A stretch of DNA of 64,000 nt from Rugamonas aquatica (GTDB taxonomy: Bacteria > Pseudomonadota > Gammaproteobacteria > Burkholderiales > Burkholderiaceae_D). The DNA is taken from contig NZ_WHUG01000013.1 in NCBI RefSeq assembly GCF_009380215.1, forward strand, positions 62,001 to 126,000. The letters are read 5' to 3'. Below are positions 35,559-44,919 of this stretch, piece after piece. The notes beneath the pieces are model-generated. The model saw only the letters and a list, made by a program, of their open reading frames with translations. It was not told the DNA's origin and did no database searches. Both the position numbers and the translations under genes were made by a program. Each line of letters opens with the position of its first letter. The stretch's first letter is position 1.

Positions 35559-37270
35559 GATGCGATCTCCGGTGATTGGCTGGGGCTGCGGCCTTCGGCA
35601 GCGAACTCAAGTGCAAAATCCAGGGCGCTCATGAATTCAACCACGTTGATCGGCTTGGTGAGATAGCGCAGGAATCCTGCTTCCACACCTTTTTCTATGT
35701 CGCGCGGCATGGCGTTGGCCGACAGCGCCATCACCGGGATGTGCGCGGTGGTGGCGTCGTCCTGCAAGATCTTGAGGCAGCCGAAGCCGCTCACGCCCGG
35801 CAAGTTTATGTCCATCAAAATCACATCGGGCTGGTAGGCGCGCGCCAGCTGCATGCCGGTATGGCCGTCGATGGCGGTCAGCAGCTTGAGATCGCTGCGG
35901 CGCTGTATCAACTGCTCCACCAGGCTCAGATTGGCGGGGTTGTCCTCGATGTACAGCAGCGTCTTCAGCGCCGCGCCGTTGCCGGCGCCCAGCGCCAACG
36001 GCGCATCGAAGGCTGCGGCTTCCAGCACCGGCTCGCTGCTGGCGGTCAGCTCGATCCAGAACGTCGTGCCGACCCCGACTTCGCTCTCGACGCCGATGGC
36101 GCCGCCCATCAATTCGGTCAGCTGCTTGGTCACCACCAGGCCGATGCCGGTGCCCTCTTCCGCGCCGTCTTCCTGGCCCAGGCGGTTGAACGGCTGGAAC
36201 AATTGCTCCATCTGTTCGCTGCTCAGGCCGGTGCCGGTATCGGTCACGCTGATGCGCACCATGCCGGCCCGGCCCGCCGCGCACTCGACCGTCACCTTGC
36301 CGCCGTGGCGGTTGTACTTGATGGCGTTGGACAGCAGGTTAATCATCACCTGCTTGACGCGCGTGCGGTCGGCATGCACGAAGAACGGTTCGCTCAGCGA
36401 GGCGAAGAACAGGCGGATGCCGCGCTTTTCCGCCTGCGGCCCGATCAAGGCCTGGCAATCGCGCAAGACCTCGGACAGGCCCATCGACTCCTGCGACATC
36501 GTCACCTTGCCCGATTCAATCATGGCCAGGTCGAGGATCTCGTTAATCAGTTGCAGCAGATACCAGCCGCCCTTGAGGATCTGATCCAGCGAGCGCTGCT
36601 GCGCCGCGCTCGGCGGCGGCTTGTCCGACGCCAGCAGCTGCGCAAAACCCAGCACCGCATTGAGCGGCGTGCGCAGTTCGTGGCTCATGCCCGACAGGAA
36701 ATCCGACTTGGCGCGATTGGCTTTTTCGGCCACCGCGCGCGCCGCTTCCAGCTCCACATTGGTTTCCTGCAGCGCCAGCTGCTGCTCGCGCAGGCGCTTG
36801 TCCAGCACCGCCTGCTCGCGCTCCACCTGCTTGCGCGCCGTATTGTCCGTGCCCATCAGCAGATAGCCGATGATTTTTTCCTCGGCATCGCGCAGCGCGC
36901 TGACCGAGACGATGGCCGGAAAGCGGCTGCCATCCTTGCGGATATAGGTCAGCTCGTAGATGTCTTCGATGCCGCGTGAAGCCTTGAACACCAGCGCGTC
37001 AAAGCCGGGCCGGATGGTCGTTCCCAGCTCTTCGCTGAGCGCGGCGGCGCGGGCGACGACTTCCTGTGCATCGGAAATGCCGGCCGGCGTGATGCGGTTC
37101 ACCACCTCGGCCGCGCTGTAGCCCAGCATGCGCTCGGCGCCGACGTTGAAGATCTGGATCACGCCCTGCGCGTCGGTGGCGATGCTGGAGAAGTTGGCGC
37201 TGTTGTGGATCGCCAGTTGCAGCGCATCGGCCTTGAGCAAGGGGCTGTCGGGGAGTGGATGGGTTTTCAT
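35555..37270 (-). CDS. Hybrid histidine kinase (PAS-HisKA-HATPase-REC)
   Basis: The 571-residue soluble protein has a PAS domain (about 20-145), a HisKA domain with His197 in SHELRTPLN, a HATPase domain (about 300-415) and a C-terminal receiver with Asp487 in LMDINLPG. No TM segment is visible, so it senses an intracellular cue. It lies between a Crp-like gene (4-base overlap) and a REC-PAS gene (4-base overlap), forming a coupled three-gene signalling operon. Confidence 0.92.
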   Translation of the reverse strand: MKTHPLPDSPLLKADALQLAIHNSANFSSIATDAQGVIQIFNVGAERMLGYSAAEVVNRITPAGISDAQEVVARAAALSEELGTTIRPGFDALVFKASRGIEDIYELTYIRKDGSRFPAIVSVSALRDAEEKIIGYLLMGTDNTARKQVEREQAVLDKRLREQQLALQETNVELEAARAVAEKANRAKSDFLSGMSHELRTPLNAVLGFAQLLASDKPPPSAAQQRSLDQILKGGWYLLQLINEILDLAMIESGKVTMSQESMGLSEVLRDCQALIGPQAEKRGIRLFFASLSEPFFVHADRTRVKQVMINLLSNAIKYNRHGGKVTVECAAGRAGMVRISVTDTGTGLSSEQMEQLFQPFNRLGQEDGAEEGTGIGLVVTKQLTELMGGAIGVESEVGVGTTFWIELTASSEPVLEAAAFDAPLALGAGNGAALKTLLYIEDNPANLSLVEQLIQRRSDLKLLTAIDGHTGMQLARAYQPDVILMDINLPGVSGFGCLKILQDDATTAHIPVMALSANAMPRDIEKGVEAGFLRYLTKPINVVEFMSALDFALEFAAEGRSPSQSPEIAS

Positions 37271-37995
37271 TGCGATTCCTGACGTTGGCGTACGTCTGAC
37301 ATCAGGCGCGCGAATTCTTTTTTGACGACTTCATAGCATTCACAGACATCGCCCTCCAGCCCGACCCGGTCCAGCACCGAGATATGGCCGCGCCGGTTGC
37401 TGATGTAGCCCTTGGCCTGCAAGCGGCCGGCCGCCACCGTCACCCCTTCGCGCCGCACGCCCAGCATGGTGGCGATCAGTTCCTGGGTCATGGTCAGTTC
37501 GCTGGTGGGCAGGCGGTCCAGCGTCAGCAGCAGCCAGCGGCACAGCTGCTGTTCCAGCGTGTGATGGCGGTTGCAGATCGCCGTCTGCGACATCTGCGTG
37601 ATCAGCGCCTGCGTGTAGCGCAGCAGCAGGCGCATCACCGGCCCGGCGCGGTTGAACTCGTCGAGCAGGATTTGCGACTTGAGGCGGTAGCCATGGCCGG
37701 CGGTCTGCACCACGGCGCGGCTCGGCGTGGTGTTGCCGCCCATGAAAAGCGAGATGCCGAGGATGCCCTCATTGCCGACGCCGGCGATCTCGGACGAGCT
37801 GCCGTTCTCCAGCACATAGTGCAGCGAGACGATGGCCGAGGTCGGGAAATAGACGTGATTAAGCTTGCCGCCCGATTCGTAGAGCACATCGCCCAGCCGC
37901 ATCATGATCGGCTCCAGATACGGCGACAGACGGTCGAACTCGGCGTCCAGCAGCGCGGCCAGCAAATGGTTTTGATTGGGGTTGTTGAGACGCAT
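37267..37995 (-). CDS. Crp/Fnr-family transcription regulator
   Basis: The 242-residue protein has a cNMP-binding-like beta-roll (about 15-125) and a winged-helix domain (about 150-225) with ELIATMLGVRREGVTVAAGRL. The ligand pocket lacks the canonical RxS of CRP, and there are no Fnr-type cysteine clusters, so its effector is unknown. It is first in the operon with the hybrid kinase and REC-PAS protein. Confidence 0.88.
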   Translation of the reverse strand: MRLNNPNQNHLLAALLDAEFDRLSPYLEPIMMRLGDVLYESGGKLNHVYFPTSAIVSLHYVLENGSSSEIAGVGNEGILGISLFMGGNTTPSRAVVQTAGHGYRLKSQILLDEFNRAGPVMRLLLRYTQALITQMSQTAICNRHHTLEQQLCRWLLLTLDRLPTSELTMTQELIATMLGVRREGVTVAAGRLQAKGYISNRRGHISVLDRVGLEGDVCECYEVVKKEFARLMSDVRQRQESQ

Positions 37996-38124
37996 GAAAC
38001 ATTCCTTGTTCCAGTCGTCAACTAGGCGGGCGGCGAAGACGGCAAACGATGGCCGTCAGACACAGTAACACACTTCTCCAGATTGCAAGGCGGCGTACCG
38101 GATCGGCACGCCGCCCGCGCAGGG

Positions 38125-38781
38125 TCAGGCGCGGCGACGGCGCGCGATCGCGCCGAGCAGCAGCAAGCCACCGGCCAGCATCGCGTACGACGACGGTTCC
38201 GGCACGGAGCTCACCGAGAAATGGATATTGTCGATGCCGACGTTGTAGGCGCTGTCATGCCACAGGATGCTCAGGCCGCTGGCCGAGGACACGTTGGCGA
38301 ACAGCGTCGTCGCCGAATTGCCGGTCGGGATGATGCCGTCAAAGCTGAACAGCACCGGGCCGCCGATCGCCGACACCGTCACGGACGTGGTGTGCGCCAC
38401 GCCGCCATAGGTGCCGAGGTCGAAGCGCGACAGGCTCACCACCTGGCCTGCTTGCGGAACGAAATCGATGCGCGCGGCCGAATGGGCATCGCTGGCGCCG
38501 GCGTACAGTACGCCATGCAGGGTGTTGTAGCCGGCATCCCACCAGTTGAGCGTGCCGTGGCCGGTGTAGGGTGCGGCGTATTGCACGTCAACGACGCCGG
38601 CGACATCGCCATAGGATTGCGCGATGCTGCCATTGCCATTGGAGCAGTCCTGACGGGGGCCGTAACCGCTGCCATTGGCGGTGCAGTTCAGCTTGTAGTC
38701 AAAATCCAGCGTGTAATCGGCCGCGTGCGCGGTGCCGCCCAGCGCCAGCACAGCGCTCAGGACGAGGAATGATTTTTTCAT
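38125..38781 (-). CDS. PEP-CTERM sorting domain protein
   Basis: The 218-residue secreted protein has a signal peptide (1-20), a beta-rich body and a C-terminal VPEPSSYAMLAGGLLLLG segment followed by ARRRR: the PEP-CTERM motif, hydrophobic helix and basic tail recognised by the exosortase EpsH/XrtA type. The body has no recognised domain. The sorting machinery is not in the window. Confidence 0.92.
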   Translation of the reverse strand: MKKSFLVLSAVLALGGTAHAADYTLDFDYKLNCTANGSGYGPRQDCSNGNGSIAQSYGDVAGVVDVQYAAPYTGHGTLNWWDAGYNTLHGVLYAGASDAHSAARIDFVPQAGQVVSLSRFDLGTYGGVAHTTSVTVSAIGGPVLFSFDGIIPTGNSATTLFANVSSASGLSILWHDSAYNVGIDNIHFSVSSVPEPSSYAMLAGGLLLLGAIARRRRA

Positions 38782-38868
38782 GTTGGCTGTCTTGGATTGG
38801 TGTCAAAAAGGAAACGTGGGCACTATATCATGAATTATCATTTCAACATCTCAGCGCCTGACGTGCTG

Positions 38869-40242
38869 CTAAGGCGCCGCGCGCGGCAAGCGCTCGCTAT
38901 TGAGCAGCCCCCATGCCAGCACCGCCATCACCTGCGTCGCCTGCTTCAGGTCGGCTTCAACGATGTGATCGATCGAGTCGGCCTGGCTGTGCTGGGTGTG
39001 GGTGCGGTAGTCGCGCAGATCCTGTATCGGCGGGAAGGTGGGAATGCCCTTGGCGGCGAACGGTTCGAAATCCGAACCGCCGGCCAGGCCGTAGACGATA
39101 TCGATGGCGCCCAGCGGCTTGGTCGGCGCGAGCGCGCCTTGCAAGCTTGCGTACCAGGCCTCCTGCTTCATGTCGAGGAAGCCGGTGATGCGGCCGGCGC
39201 CGCTGTCCTGCACCAGCACCGCCTGGATTTTCGACAGCTCGTCCGCATGCGCGGCGACGTAGGCCTTGCTGCCCAACAGACCCTGCTCCTCGCCCGAGAA
39301 CAGCACCACGCGCAGTGTGCGTTTCGGCTGCAGGTTCTGGGCGCGTAGCGCGCGCACGATCTCCATCATCGTGACGACGCCGGCGCCGTTATCGGTGGCG
39401 CCGGAGCCCAGGTCCCACGAGTCGAGATGCGCGCCGAGCACGACCATTTCGCCGGATGGATCCGTCCCCGGGAAGTCCGCCACCACGTTGTAGGCGGTGA
39501 TGGGCTTGGCGCCGAAACGGCCGCCCAGTTCCATCGCCACGCGCGGGGCACGGCCGCGCGCCAGCAGACGCTTGAGCACATTCGCATGCTCGCTGGAGAT
39601 GATGCCGGCGTTGCGGTCGAACAGTGAGTTCGGACCGCCCCACATTTCCTGCAGGCTGTTGCTCTTGGTCGAGACGAACAGCACGCCGGCGAAGCGCGCA
39701 TCGTCGATGGTCTTTCTGGATTCGGCCAGATAGCGCGGCAGGTTCTTGCGCTGTTCCGGCGTGGCCTTGGGCACCGATTCCAGCAGCACGATCTTGCCTT
39801 TCAGCGCGGCCGATGCGGTCTTGAAGTCGTCCCAGGTCTTCACGTCCAACACCGCGACATCGCCCTTGACCACGCCTGCGGTGCCGGAGGTCCAGGCCTT
39901 CTGCACGACATCAAGCTGCATGCCGCTGGCGTTGAGCAGACGCGCACGAGCGATGCCGCGCAGCCAGGGGCGGCCCATGTCATAGCCCTCCAGATGCGCG
40001 TTCGCAGCGCCATAGCTGGCCAGCCGCTGCACGGCCCATTGTTGGGCGGCGCGCAACTGGGCCGAGCCGGTCAGGCGCGGGCCGACGTCGTCGCAAATCT
40101 CTTCCAGATTGGACATCAAGCGGGACCGTTGGCCGATCTCATCGATCAGCCGGTTTTCTGCGGAAGCGGATGGAGACTGAGCGTGCGCAAGGCCTGCGCC
40201 CAGCAGCAGCGCCGCTGTCAGGATATGTCGTCGCAAGGGCAT
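38869..40242 (-). CDS. M28-family zinc aminopeptidase, secreted
   Basis: The 457-residue protein has a signal peptide (1-21), a PA-like insert (about 130-230) and an M28 peptidase domain (about 250-440). Zinc ligands fit: HLDSWD, GATDNGAG, EEQG, VQDSGAG and a C-terminal THTQHSQAD. It likely removes N-terminal residues from peptides in the periplasm or outside. It starts 8 bp after the unknown 180-residue gene, so they may form an operon. Confidence 0.9.
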   Translation of the reverse strand: MPLRRHILTAALLLGAGLAHAQSPSASAENRLIDEIGQRSRLMSNLEEICDDVGPRLTGSAQLRAAQQWAVQRLASYGAANAHLEGYDMGRPWLRGIARARLLNASGMQLDVVQKAWTSGTAGVVKGDVAVLDVKTWDDFKTASAALKGKIVLLESVPKATPEQRKNLPRYLAESRKTIDDARFAGVLFVSTKSNSLQEMWGGPNSLFDRNAGIISSEHANVLKRLLARGRAPRVAMELGGRFGAKPITAYNVVADFPGTDPSGEMVVLGAHLDSWDLGSGATDNGAGVVTMMEIVRALRAQNLQPKRTLRVVLFSGEEQGLLGSKAYVAAHADELSKIQAVLVQDSGAGRITGFLDMKQEAWYASLQGALAPTKPLGAIDIVYGLAGGSDFEPFAAKGIPTFPPIQDLRDYRTHTQHSQADSIDHIVEADLKQATQVMAVLAWGLLNSERLPRAAP

Positions 40243-40250
40243 GGCCGGCC

Positions 40251-40793
40251 TCAGCGCTTGGGCATCGGCGGCAGGGCGCGGACGAAGGCGAGCAGCGTGC
40301 CTTTATCGCGGGCGGCGATGGCTTCGTCCAATTGCTCGGAGCGATTTTCAGGCCGGGCGGCAAGCAGGCTTTCATAAGCGCGCAGCACGCCTTCCAGGCC
40401 GGCGACGGTCTTGGCTTCGAAATCGTCCTTGTTCTTTTGCGGATCGTGGATCTGGTGCTGGACCTGGTAAGCCGCCGTGCTCACCATGTGCTGGAAGATG
40501 GCGGCGCGTTTCACGTCGCCCTTGGCGGCGCCGTTCATCAGCCAGAACGCGCCCTGGTCGGGGCCGAAACTGTAGTCGGGCACATCGTCCGACCATTTCT
40601 GGAACCAGCGGCCATCGGCCGACGCCATCGTGGCGAGGGGGTCTTTGTCCGACGCGGCGGCGATCTGGACGACGCGCGCGATTTCTTCCGGCGTCGCCGG
40701 GCCGCGGCTATCGGCGGCCAGGGCAGAGGACAGCATGCCGCAGCTGACGGCGAGGATGGTGCACATGCGGGTGAAGAGGCGATACATGGTCAT
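40251..40793 (-). CDS. Uncharacterised exported protein
   Basis: The 180-residue protein has a signal peptide (about 1-26, ending SSALAA) and a mostly helical mature part with GRWFQKWSDDVPDYSFG and FWLMNGAAKGDVKRAAIF. I do not recognise the family. The start at 40793 is supported by CAGGAG eight bases upstream. It precedes the M28 peptidase by 8 bp on the same strand, which suggests shared expression. No catalytic motif is visible. Confidence 0.7.
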   Translation of the reverse strand: MTMYRLFTRMCTILAVSCGMLSSALAADSRGPATPEEIARVVQIAAASDKDPLATMASADGRWFQKWSDDVPDYSFGPDQGAFWLMNGAAKGDVKRAAIFQHMVSTAAYQVQHQIHDPQKNKDDFEAKTVAGLEGVLRAYESLLAARPENRSEQLDEAIAARDKGTLLAFVRALPPMPKR

Positions 40794-41229
40794 GGTTCAG
40801 GCTCCTGTGAGTGTGGATGATCGAACGAGGATCGCCACTCTCGCAGCAAGCGCTGTGCCACTTGCTAAGTCGTTGATACTGCGGGGGTTTCACTGTTGCC
40901 AGGCCGCGTGCAAGTGTACGCTTCCGAACAAGATCGACCGTAGGCGGACAGTGGGAGCGCTGCTATCATAGCGGCGGTATAGACGCCATGTTTGTTTTGG
41001 TAAAAGGTGCTGAGCGGGGGACAGTAACTGATCGAGGAAAGTAGTATCGGAGCCTGTTTAACGATATAAACGATTTACACGGAAAAACATGACAGATATT
41101 GTTGGAGTAAATAGCAACGCATATGCATCCGCTGCAATTAAGTGCCTGACCGGACATTGGCCATGCCCATTCGTCATCAACAATGGAACTGCTGTCATTC
41201 AGGCGGCAGGTTCGGGGCCGAGGTGAATC
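40794..41229. other. Intergenic region, AT-richer (436 bp)
   Basis: Between the divergent exported-protein gene and the lipoprotein gene. It contains a near-palindrome GCTGCTATCATAGCGGC (40961-40977) and a possible 45-codon frame (41089-41226). No repeat, RNA gene or promoter is clear. The composition is less GC-rich than the flanks from about 40970 on. Confidence 0.5.
41089..41226 (+). CDS. Possible 45-residue small protein
   Basis: ATG at 41089 opens a 45-codon frame (MTDIVGVNSNAYASAAIK...) ending 3 bp before the lipoprotein start codon, in good position for coupling. GGA lies 5 bases upstream. I recognise no homologue. It could be chance. Confidence 0.3.
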   Translation: MTDIVGVNSNAYASAAIKCLTGHWPCPFVINNGTAVIQAAGSGPR

Positions 41230-41571
41230 ATGTCCCTTAAGAATTTTTTTGTTGTTATAGCTGTTACGGTAACGTCTCTTGCTAGCTGCGAGTATTACGC
41301 GAGATATGAGTCGCGGACCAAGGTCCGGGAACTTGAGAGTACCGTTCGTTCGGCAGCAACTATTGGGAAGACCAGATTGGCCGTGGAATCGGAGCTAAAT
41401 CGCTTTGGCATAAAGCACCAATATTCGGACAAGACTCGTGCGGTCTATGGACGTTCTGTCGTTGGTAGATTCATGTTTGTTTATAACACCGAGTACTCGT
41501 ACGTGATTCACTTTGATTCAGCCGATTCCGTTGCCTCTGTTGCCTCAAACGTATTTCATGAGGGGCTGTAA
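41230..41571 (+). CDS. Small putative lipoprotein
   Basis: The 113-residue protein has a signal sequence (MSLKNFFVVIAVTVTSLASC) ending in the lipobox LASC, so Cys20 would be lipidated. The mature part has a charged helix (ESRTKVRELESTVRSA) and then likely beta strands (GRFMFVYNTEYSYVIHFDS). I do not recognise a family. The composition is AT-richer than in neighbouring genes, suggesting horizontal origin. It converges with ychF. Confidence 0.65.
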   Translation: MSLKNFFVVIAVTVTSLASCEYYARYESRTKVRELESTVRSAATIGKTRLAVESELNRFGIKHQYSDKTRAVYGRSVVGRFMFVYNTEYSYVIHFDSADSVASVASNVFHEGL

Positions 41572-41590
41572 GGATACAACTTGACACGAC

Positions 41591-41622
41591 AAAAAACAAA
41601 AAAGCCCCGCAATTGCGGGGCT
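41591..41622 (-). terminator. Intrinsic terminator after ychF
   Basis: AGCCCCGC (41603-41610) pairs with GCGGGGCT (41615-41622) around AATT. On the minus strand it is followed by TTTTTGTTTTTT. It lies 17 bp past the ychF stop. The plus-strand side is also T-rich, so it may serve the lipoprotein gene too. Confidence 0.85.
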
Positions 41623-41639
41623 TCTTCGGTGATTTCAGC

Positions 41640-42731
41640 TTAGACGTTGAACAGGAAATTCAACACGTCGCCATCCTTGACCACGTATTCCTTGCCCTCG
41701 GCGCGCATCTTGCCCGCTTCCTTGGCGCCGCCCTCACCCTTGTACTGGATGTAGTCGTCATAGGCGATGGTTTGCGCGCGGATGAAGCCGCGTTCGAAGT
41801 CGGTGTGGATCACGCCGGCAGCTTGCGGTGCGGTGTCGCCGATGTGGATGGTCCAGGCGCGCACTTCTTTGACGCCGGCGGTGAAGTAGGTCTGCAGACC
41901 CAGCAGCTTGTAGGCGGCGCGGATCAGACGGTCCAGGCCCGGCTCTTCCATGCCCATGTCGCTCAGGAAGGCGGTCTTGTCGGCGTCGTCCAAGTCGGCG
42001 ATTTCCGCTTCGATCGACGCGCAGATCGCGACGATAGGCGCGTTCTGGGTGGCGGCGTAGGCGGTCAGCTGGTCCAGCAGCGGGTTGTTCTTGAAGCCGG
42101 TGTCGGACACGTTGGCCACGTACATGGCCGGCTTGGCGGTGATCAGGCACAGCGGCTTGATCAAGGCCATTTCGTCGGCGTCCAGGCCCATGGCGCGCAC
42201 CGGCTTGGCTTCGTTCAGGTGCGGCACGATGCGCTCCATGATGGCCAGCAGCTTGGCGGCGTCCTTGTCGCCGGAACGGGCTTTCTTGTTTTCGCGGTGG
42301 ATGGCTTTTTCCACGGTACCCAGGTCGGCCAGCGCCAGCTCGGTCTGGATCACTTCGATGTCGTCCAGCGGGCTGACCTTGCCGGCCACGTGGATGACGT
42401 TGTCATCTTCGAAGCAGCGCACGACGTTGACGATGGCGTCGGTTTCGCGGATGTGCGACAGGAACTGGTTGCCCAGGCCCTCGCCCTGCGACGCGCCCGC
42501 CACCAGGCCGGCGATGTCGACGAACTCGACGATGGCGTTGACCATGCGTTCCGGTTTGACGATGTCGGCCAGCGCGCCCATGCGCGGGTCCGGCACTTCG
42601 ACCACGCCGACGTTAGGTTCGATGGTGCAGAACGGATAGTTCTCGGCCGGGATGCCAGCCTTGGTCAGGGCGTTGAAGAGGGTGGACTTGCCGACGTTAG
42701 GCAGGCCGACGATGCCGCATTGGAGACTCAT
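41640..42731 (-). CDS. ychF: Redox-regulated ATPase YchF/Ola1
   Basis: The 363-residue Obg-family P-loop protein has GLPNVGKS at 9-16, DIAGLVAGAS (G3) and the NxxE-type G4 VANVSD that gives ATP preference, followed by a helical insert and a C-terminal TGS domain (about 280-363). YchF is a ribosome-associated ATPase. It normally lies next to pth in proteobacteria; here pth is 10 kb away. Confidence 0.95.
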   Translation of the reverse strand: MSLQCGIVGLPNVGKSTLFNALTKAGIPAENYPFCTIEPNVGVVEVPDPRMGALADIVKPERMVNAIVEFVDIAGLVAGASQGEGLGNQFLSHIRETDAIVNVVRCFEDDNVIHVAGKVSPLDDIEVIQTELALADLGTVEKAIHRENKKARSGDKDAAKLLAIMERIVPHLNEAKPVRAMGLDADEMALIKPLCLITAKPAMYVANVSDTGFKNNPLLDQLTAYAATQNAPIVAICASIEAEIADLDDADKTAFLSDMGMEEPGLDRLIRAAYKLLGLQTYFTAGVKEVRAWTIHIGDTAPQAAGVIHTDFERGFIRAQTIAYDDYIQYKGEGGAKEAGKMRAEGKEYVVKDGDVLNFLFNV

Positions 42732-42959
42732 GAAAAACCTTTAATTATCAATTTCGCCGGCAAGCGGCTGGTGAAAAACGGCCGCCGAGGGGCGTTTTCT
42801 GGAAATTCGTGCTTTTTAAAGCGTTCAAGGGTCAATTGTACCTCCCTCGCAGCGACTCTTCAAAAAAACAGACTTGATGAACTTGCATTCCGTCGGCATT
42901 CCTGTCGATCCATCGCATTCCGCCCTGCCCGGCAATTCTTCCCGGATACAATGGCCGCC

Positions 42960-44090
42960 ATGAATACCAGCTCCCCTTTCCACCTGGCCTGGCGCTCGTT
43001 CTGGCAGCTTAAAAAGCACCGCCAGGAGCCGCTCTGGGCGCAACTGGCGGTCGGCGCCGCCCTGGCGCTGCCGATCGGCCTAGGCATGATGCTGATTAAC
43101 GGCCTGCTCACCGGCCGCGTGAGCGATCACGGCTGGTGGCGCGCCTCGCTGCTGTTCAACCTGTTCAGCTGCCTGTGCGTCGCCTACAGCATGCTGGCGA
43201 TCACCCGCGCCGTCGAGAAGCTGCTGCCCGCCGCCAGCATCGAACGCATGTCCGAAGCGGCCGACTGGCGCTCCGCGCTGGTCATCAACGCCATCGCGAT
43301 CGGCGGCGTCATGCTGGGCGCCGCGCTCAGCCTGAGCATGTACACCTGGCTCACCGACTGGAATGGCTGGACCAGCTTCATGGGCCACAGCGTGGCCAAG
43401 ACCGAATTCCTCGCCTTCCTGCTGGTGGTCGCGGCGGCCAACTGGTTCTGGTGGCGCTTGCGGGTCAAGCAGGACCGGCTGCTGCATCAGGCGATGGAAG
43501 CCCAGCTGCGCCTGCTCCAGGCCCAGATCGAGCCGCACTTCCTGTTCAATACGCTGGCCAATGTTCAAAGCCTGCTCGACCGCGACACGCCGCGCGCCCG
43601 GCTGATGCTGGAAAACTTCACCGACTATCTGCGCGCCAGCCTGGGCCAGCTGCGCCACACCGACAGCACGCTGGCGGCCGAGCTGGCGATGGTGCGCAGC
43701 TATCTGACCCTGCTGCAGATCCGCATGGAAGACCGGCTGCGCTTCGAGATCGACGCCAGCGACGATGCGCTGGCGGCGACCCTGCCCACCCTGCTGCTGC
43801 AACCGCTGGTGGAAAACGCCATCGAACATGGACTGGAACCGAAGATCGAAGGCGGCCGCGTCCGCATCCGCGCGCGCGTGGTCGACGGTCAGCTAGACAT
43901 CTGCGTCGACGACGACGGCCTCGGCCTCGACAGCCCGCGCCGTCCGCGCCAGCGCGGCAATGGCATGGCCCTGCCCAATATCCGCGAGCGGCTGCGCACC
44001 CGCTACGGCGGCAAGGCCACGCTGACGCTGACGCCGCAGACGGTGGGCACGCAGGCCGCGCTGTCCCTCCCCTACCGGACGCCCGCATGA
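42960..44090 (+). CDS. LytS-type sensor histidine kinase
   Basis: The 376-residue protein has four predicted TM segments (about 28-50, 62-83, 106-128, 150-165) and a His_kinase domain with His193 in QIEPHFLFNTL, then a HATPase with PLVENAIEHGLEPK and GNGMALPNIRERL. The frame is open much further upstream, antisense to ychF, but homology starts with MNTSSPFHLAWRSF. An ATG three codons earlier (42951) is also possible. It is coupled to the LytTR regulator by an ATGA overlap. Confidence 0.9.
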   Translation: MNTSSPFHLAWRSFWQLKKHRQEPLWAQLAVGAALALPIGLGMMLINGLLTGRVSDHGWWRASLLFNLFSCLCVAYSMLAITRAVEKLLPAASIERMSEAADWRSALVINAIAIGGVMLGAALSLSMYTWLTDWNGWTSFMGHSVAKTEFLAFLLVVAAANWFWWRLRVKQDRLLHQAMEAQLRLLQAQIEPHFLFNTLANVQSLLDRDTPRARLMLENFTDYLRASLGQLRHTDSTLAAELAMVRSYLTLLQIRMEDRLRFEIDASDDALAATLPTLLLQPLVENAIEHGLEPKIEGGRVRIRARVVDGQLDICVDDDGLGLDSPRRPRQRGNGMALPNIRERLRTRYGGKATLTLTPQTVGTQAALSLPYRTPA

Positions 44091-44854
44091 CGCGCGCCCT
44101 GATCGCCGACGACGAGCCACACCTGGCGCTCTATCTTAAGGAGCAGCTGGAACTGCTGTGGCCGGAACTGGAGATCGTGCACCTCGCCCGCAACGGCGTG
44201 GAGGCGGCCGCGCTCATCGAAGCGCTGGAGCCGGACCTGGCCTTCCTCGACATCCAGATGCCGGGCCTGAGCGGCCTGGAGGTGGCGCAAGGCATCGAGG
44301 GCAACACCCGCGTGGTGTTCGTCACCGCCTTCGACACCTATGCGGTGCAAGCCTTCGACCATTGCGCGCTCGACTACCTGCTCAAGCCCTTGAAGACCGA
44401 TCGTCTGGCGTTGACGATAGAGCGCGTGAGGGCCGCGCTGGCCCTGCAGGCGGCCGGCCGCGACGCCCAGCCCGATGCGCGCCTGTCGCAAGCCCTGCAG
44501 CAGTTGACGCGCGGGCCGGCGGCGCCGTCGCGGCTGCGCTTCGTGCGCGCCGGCCAGGGCGAGTATGTGCACCAGATCGCCGTCAGCGACGTGCTGTTCT
44601 TCCATGCCGACGACAAGTACACGGTGGTGCAGTCCACCGGCGGCGAGCACCTGATCCGCACCACGATCTCCGAACTGTCCGAACAGCTCGACCCCGAACA
44701 ATTCTGGCAGGTGCACCGTTCCACGCTGGTCAACCTGGATTACCTGGCCGGCACCCGGCGCGACGAAAGCAGCCGCCTGTTCCTGCGCATCAAGGGCCAC
44801 GCCCGCGAGTTGCGGGTCAGCCGCGCCTACGTCCATTTGTTCCGGGCGATGTAG
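44087..44854 (+). CDS. LytTR-family response regulator
   Basis: The 255-residue protein has a receiver domain (1-120) with Asp55 in LAFLDIQMPGLSG and a LytTR DNA-binding domain (about 150-255) with VSDVLFFHADDKYTVV and FWQVHRSTLVNLDYL. The start MTRALIADDEPH overlaps the kinase stop. Such pairs control extracellular or envelope genes; the adjacent secreted/membrane gene trio is a natural candidate target, but this is inference. Confidence 0.93.
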   Translation: MTRALIADDEPHLALYLKEQLELLWPELEIVHLARNGVEAAALIEALEPDLAFLDIQMPGLSGLEVAQGIEGNTRVVFVTAFDTYAVQAFDHCALDYLLKPLKTDRLALTIERVRAALALQAAGRDAQPDARLSQALQQLTRGPAAPSRLRFVRAGQGEYVHQIAVSDVLFFHADDKYTVVQSTGGEHLIRTTISELSEQLDPEQFWQVHRSTLVNLDYLAGTRRDESSRLFLRIKGHARELRVSRAYVHLFRAM

Positions 44855-44919
44855 GCCGCTGCCGCCGGCACAGGGGCGGTGGGATCGTTGCGTGCCTACC
44901 GATCCCACAGGACCTCGCC

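Noticed and set aside
40966..41157. 63-codon minus-strand open frame in the AT-richer gap
   Set aside because: No ribosome binding site, no motif, and no reason from context; it overlaps the plausible plus-strand small frame.
41613..42959. Upstream extension of the LytS-type kinase frame across ychF
   Set aside because: The extension is antisense to ychF and carries no domain. Kinase homology starts at 42951-42960.
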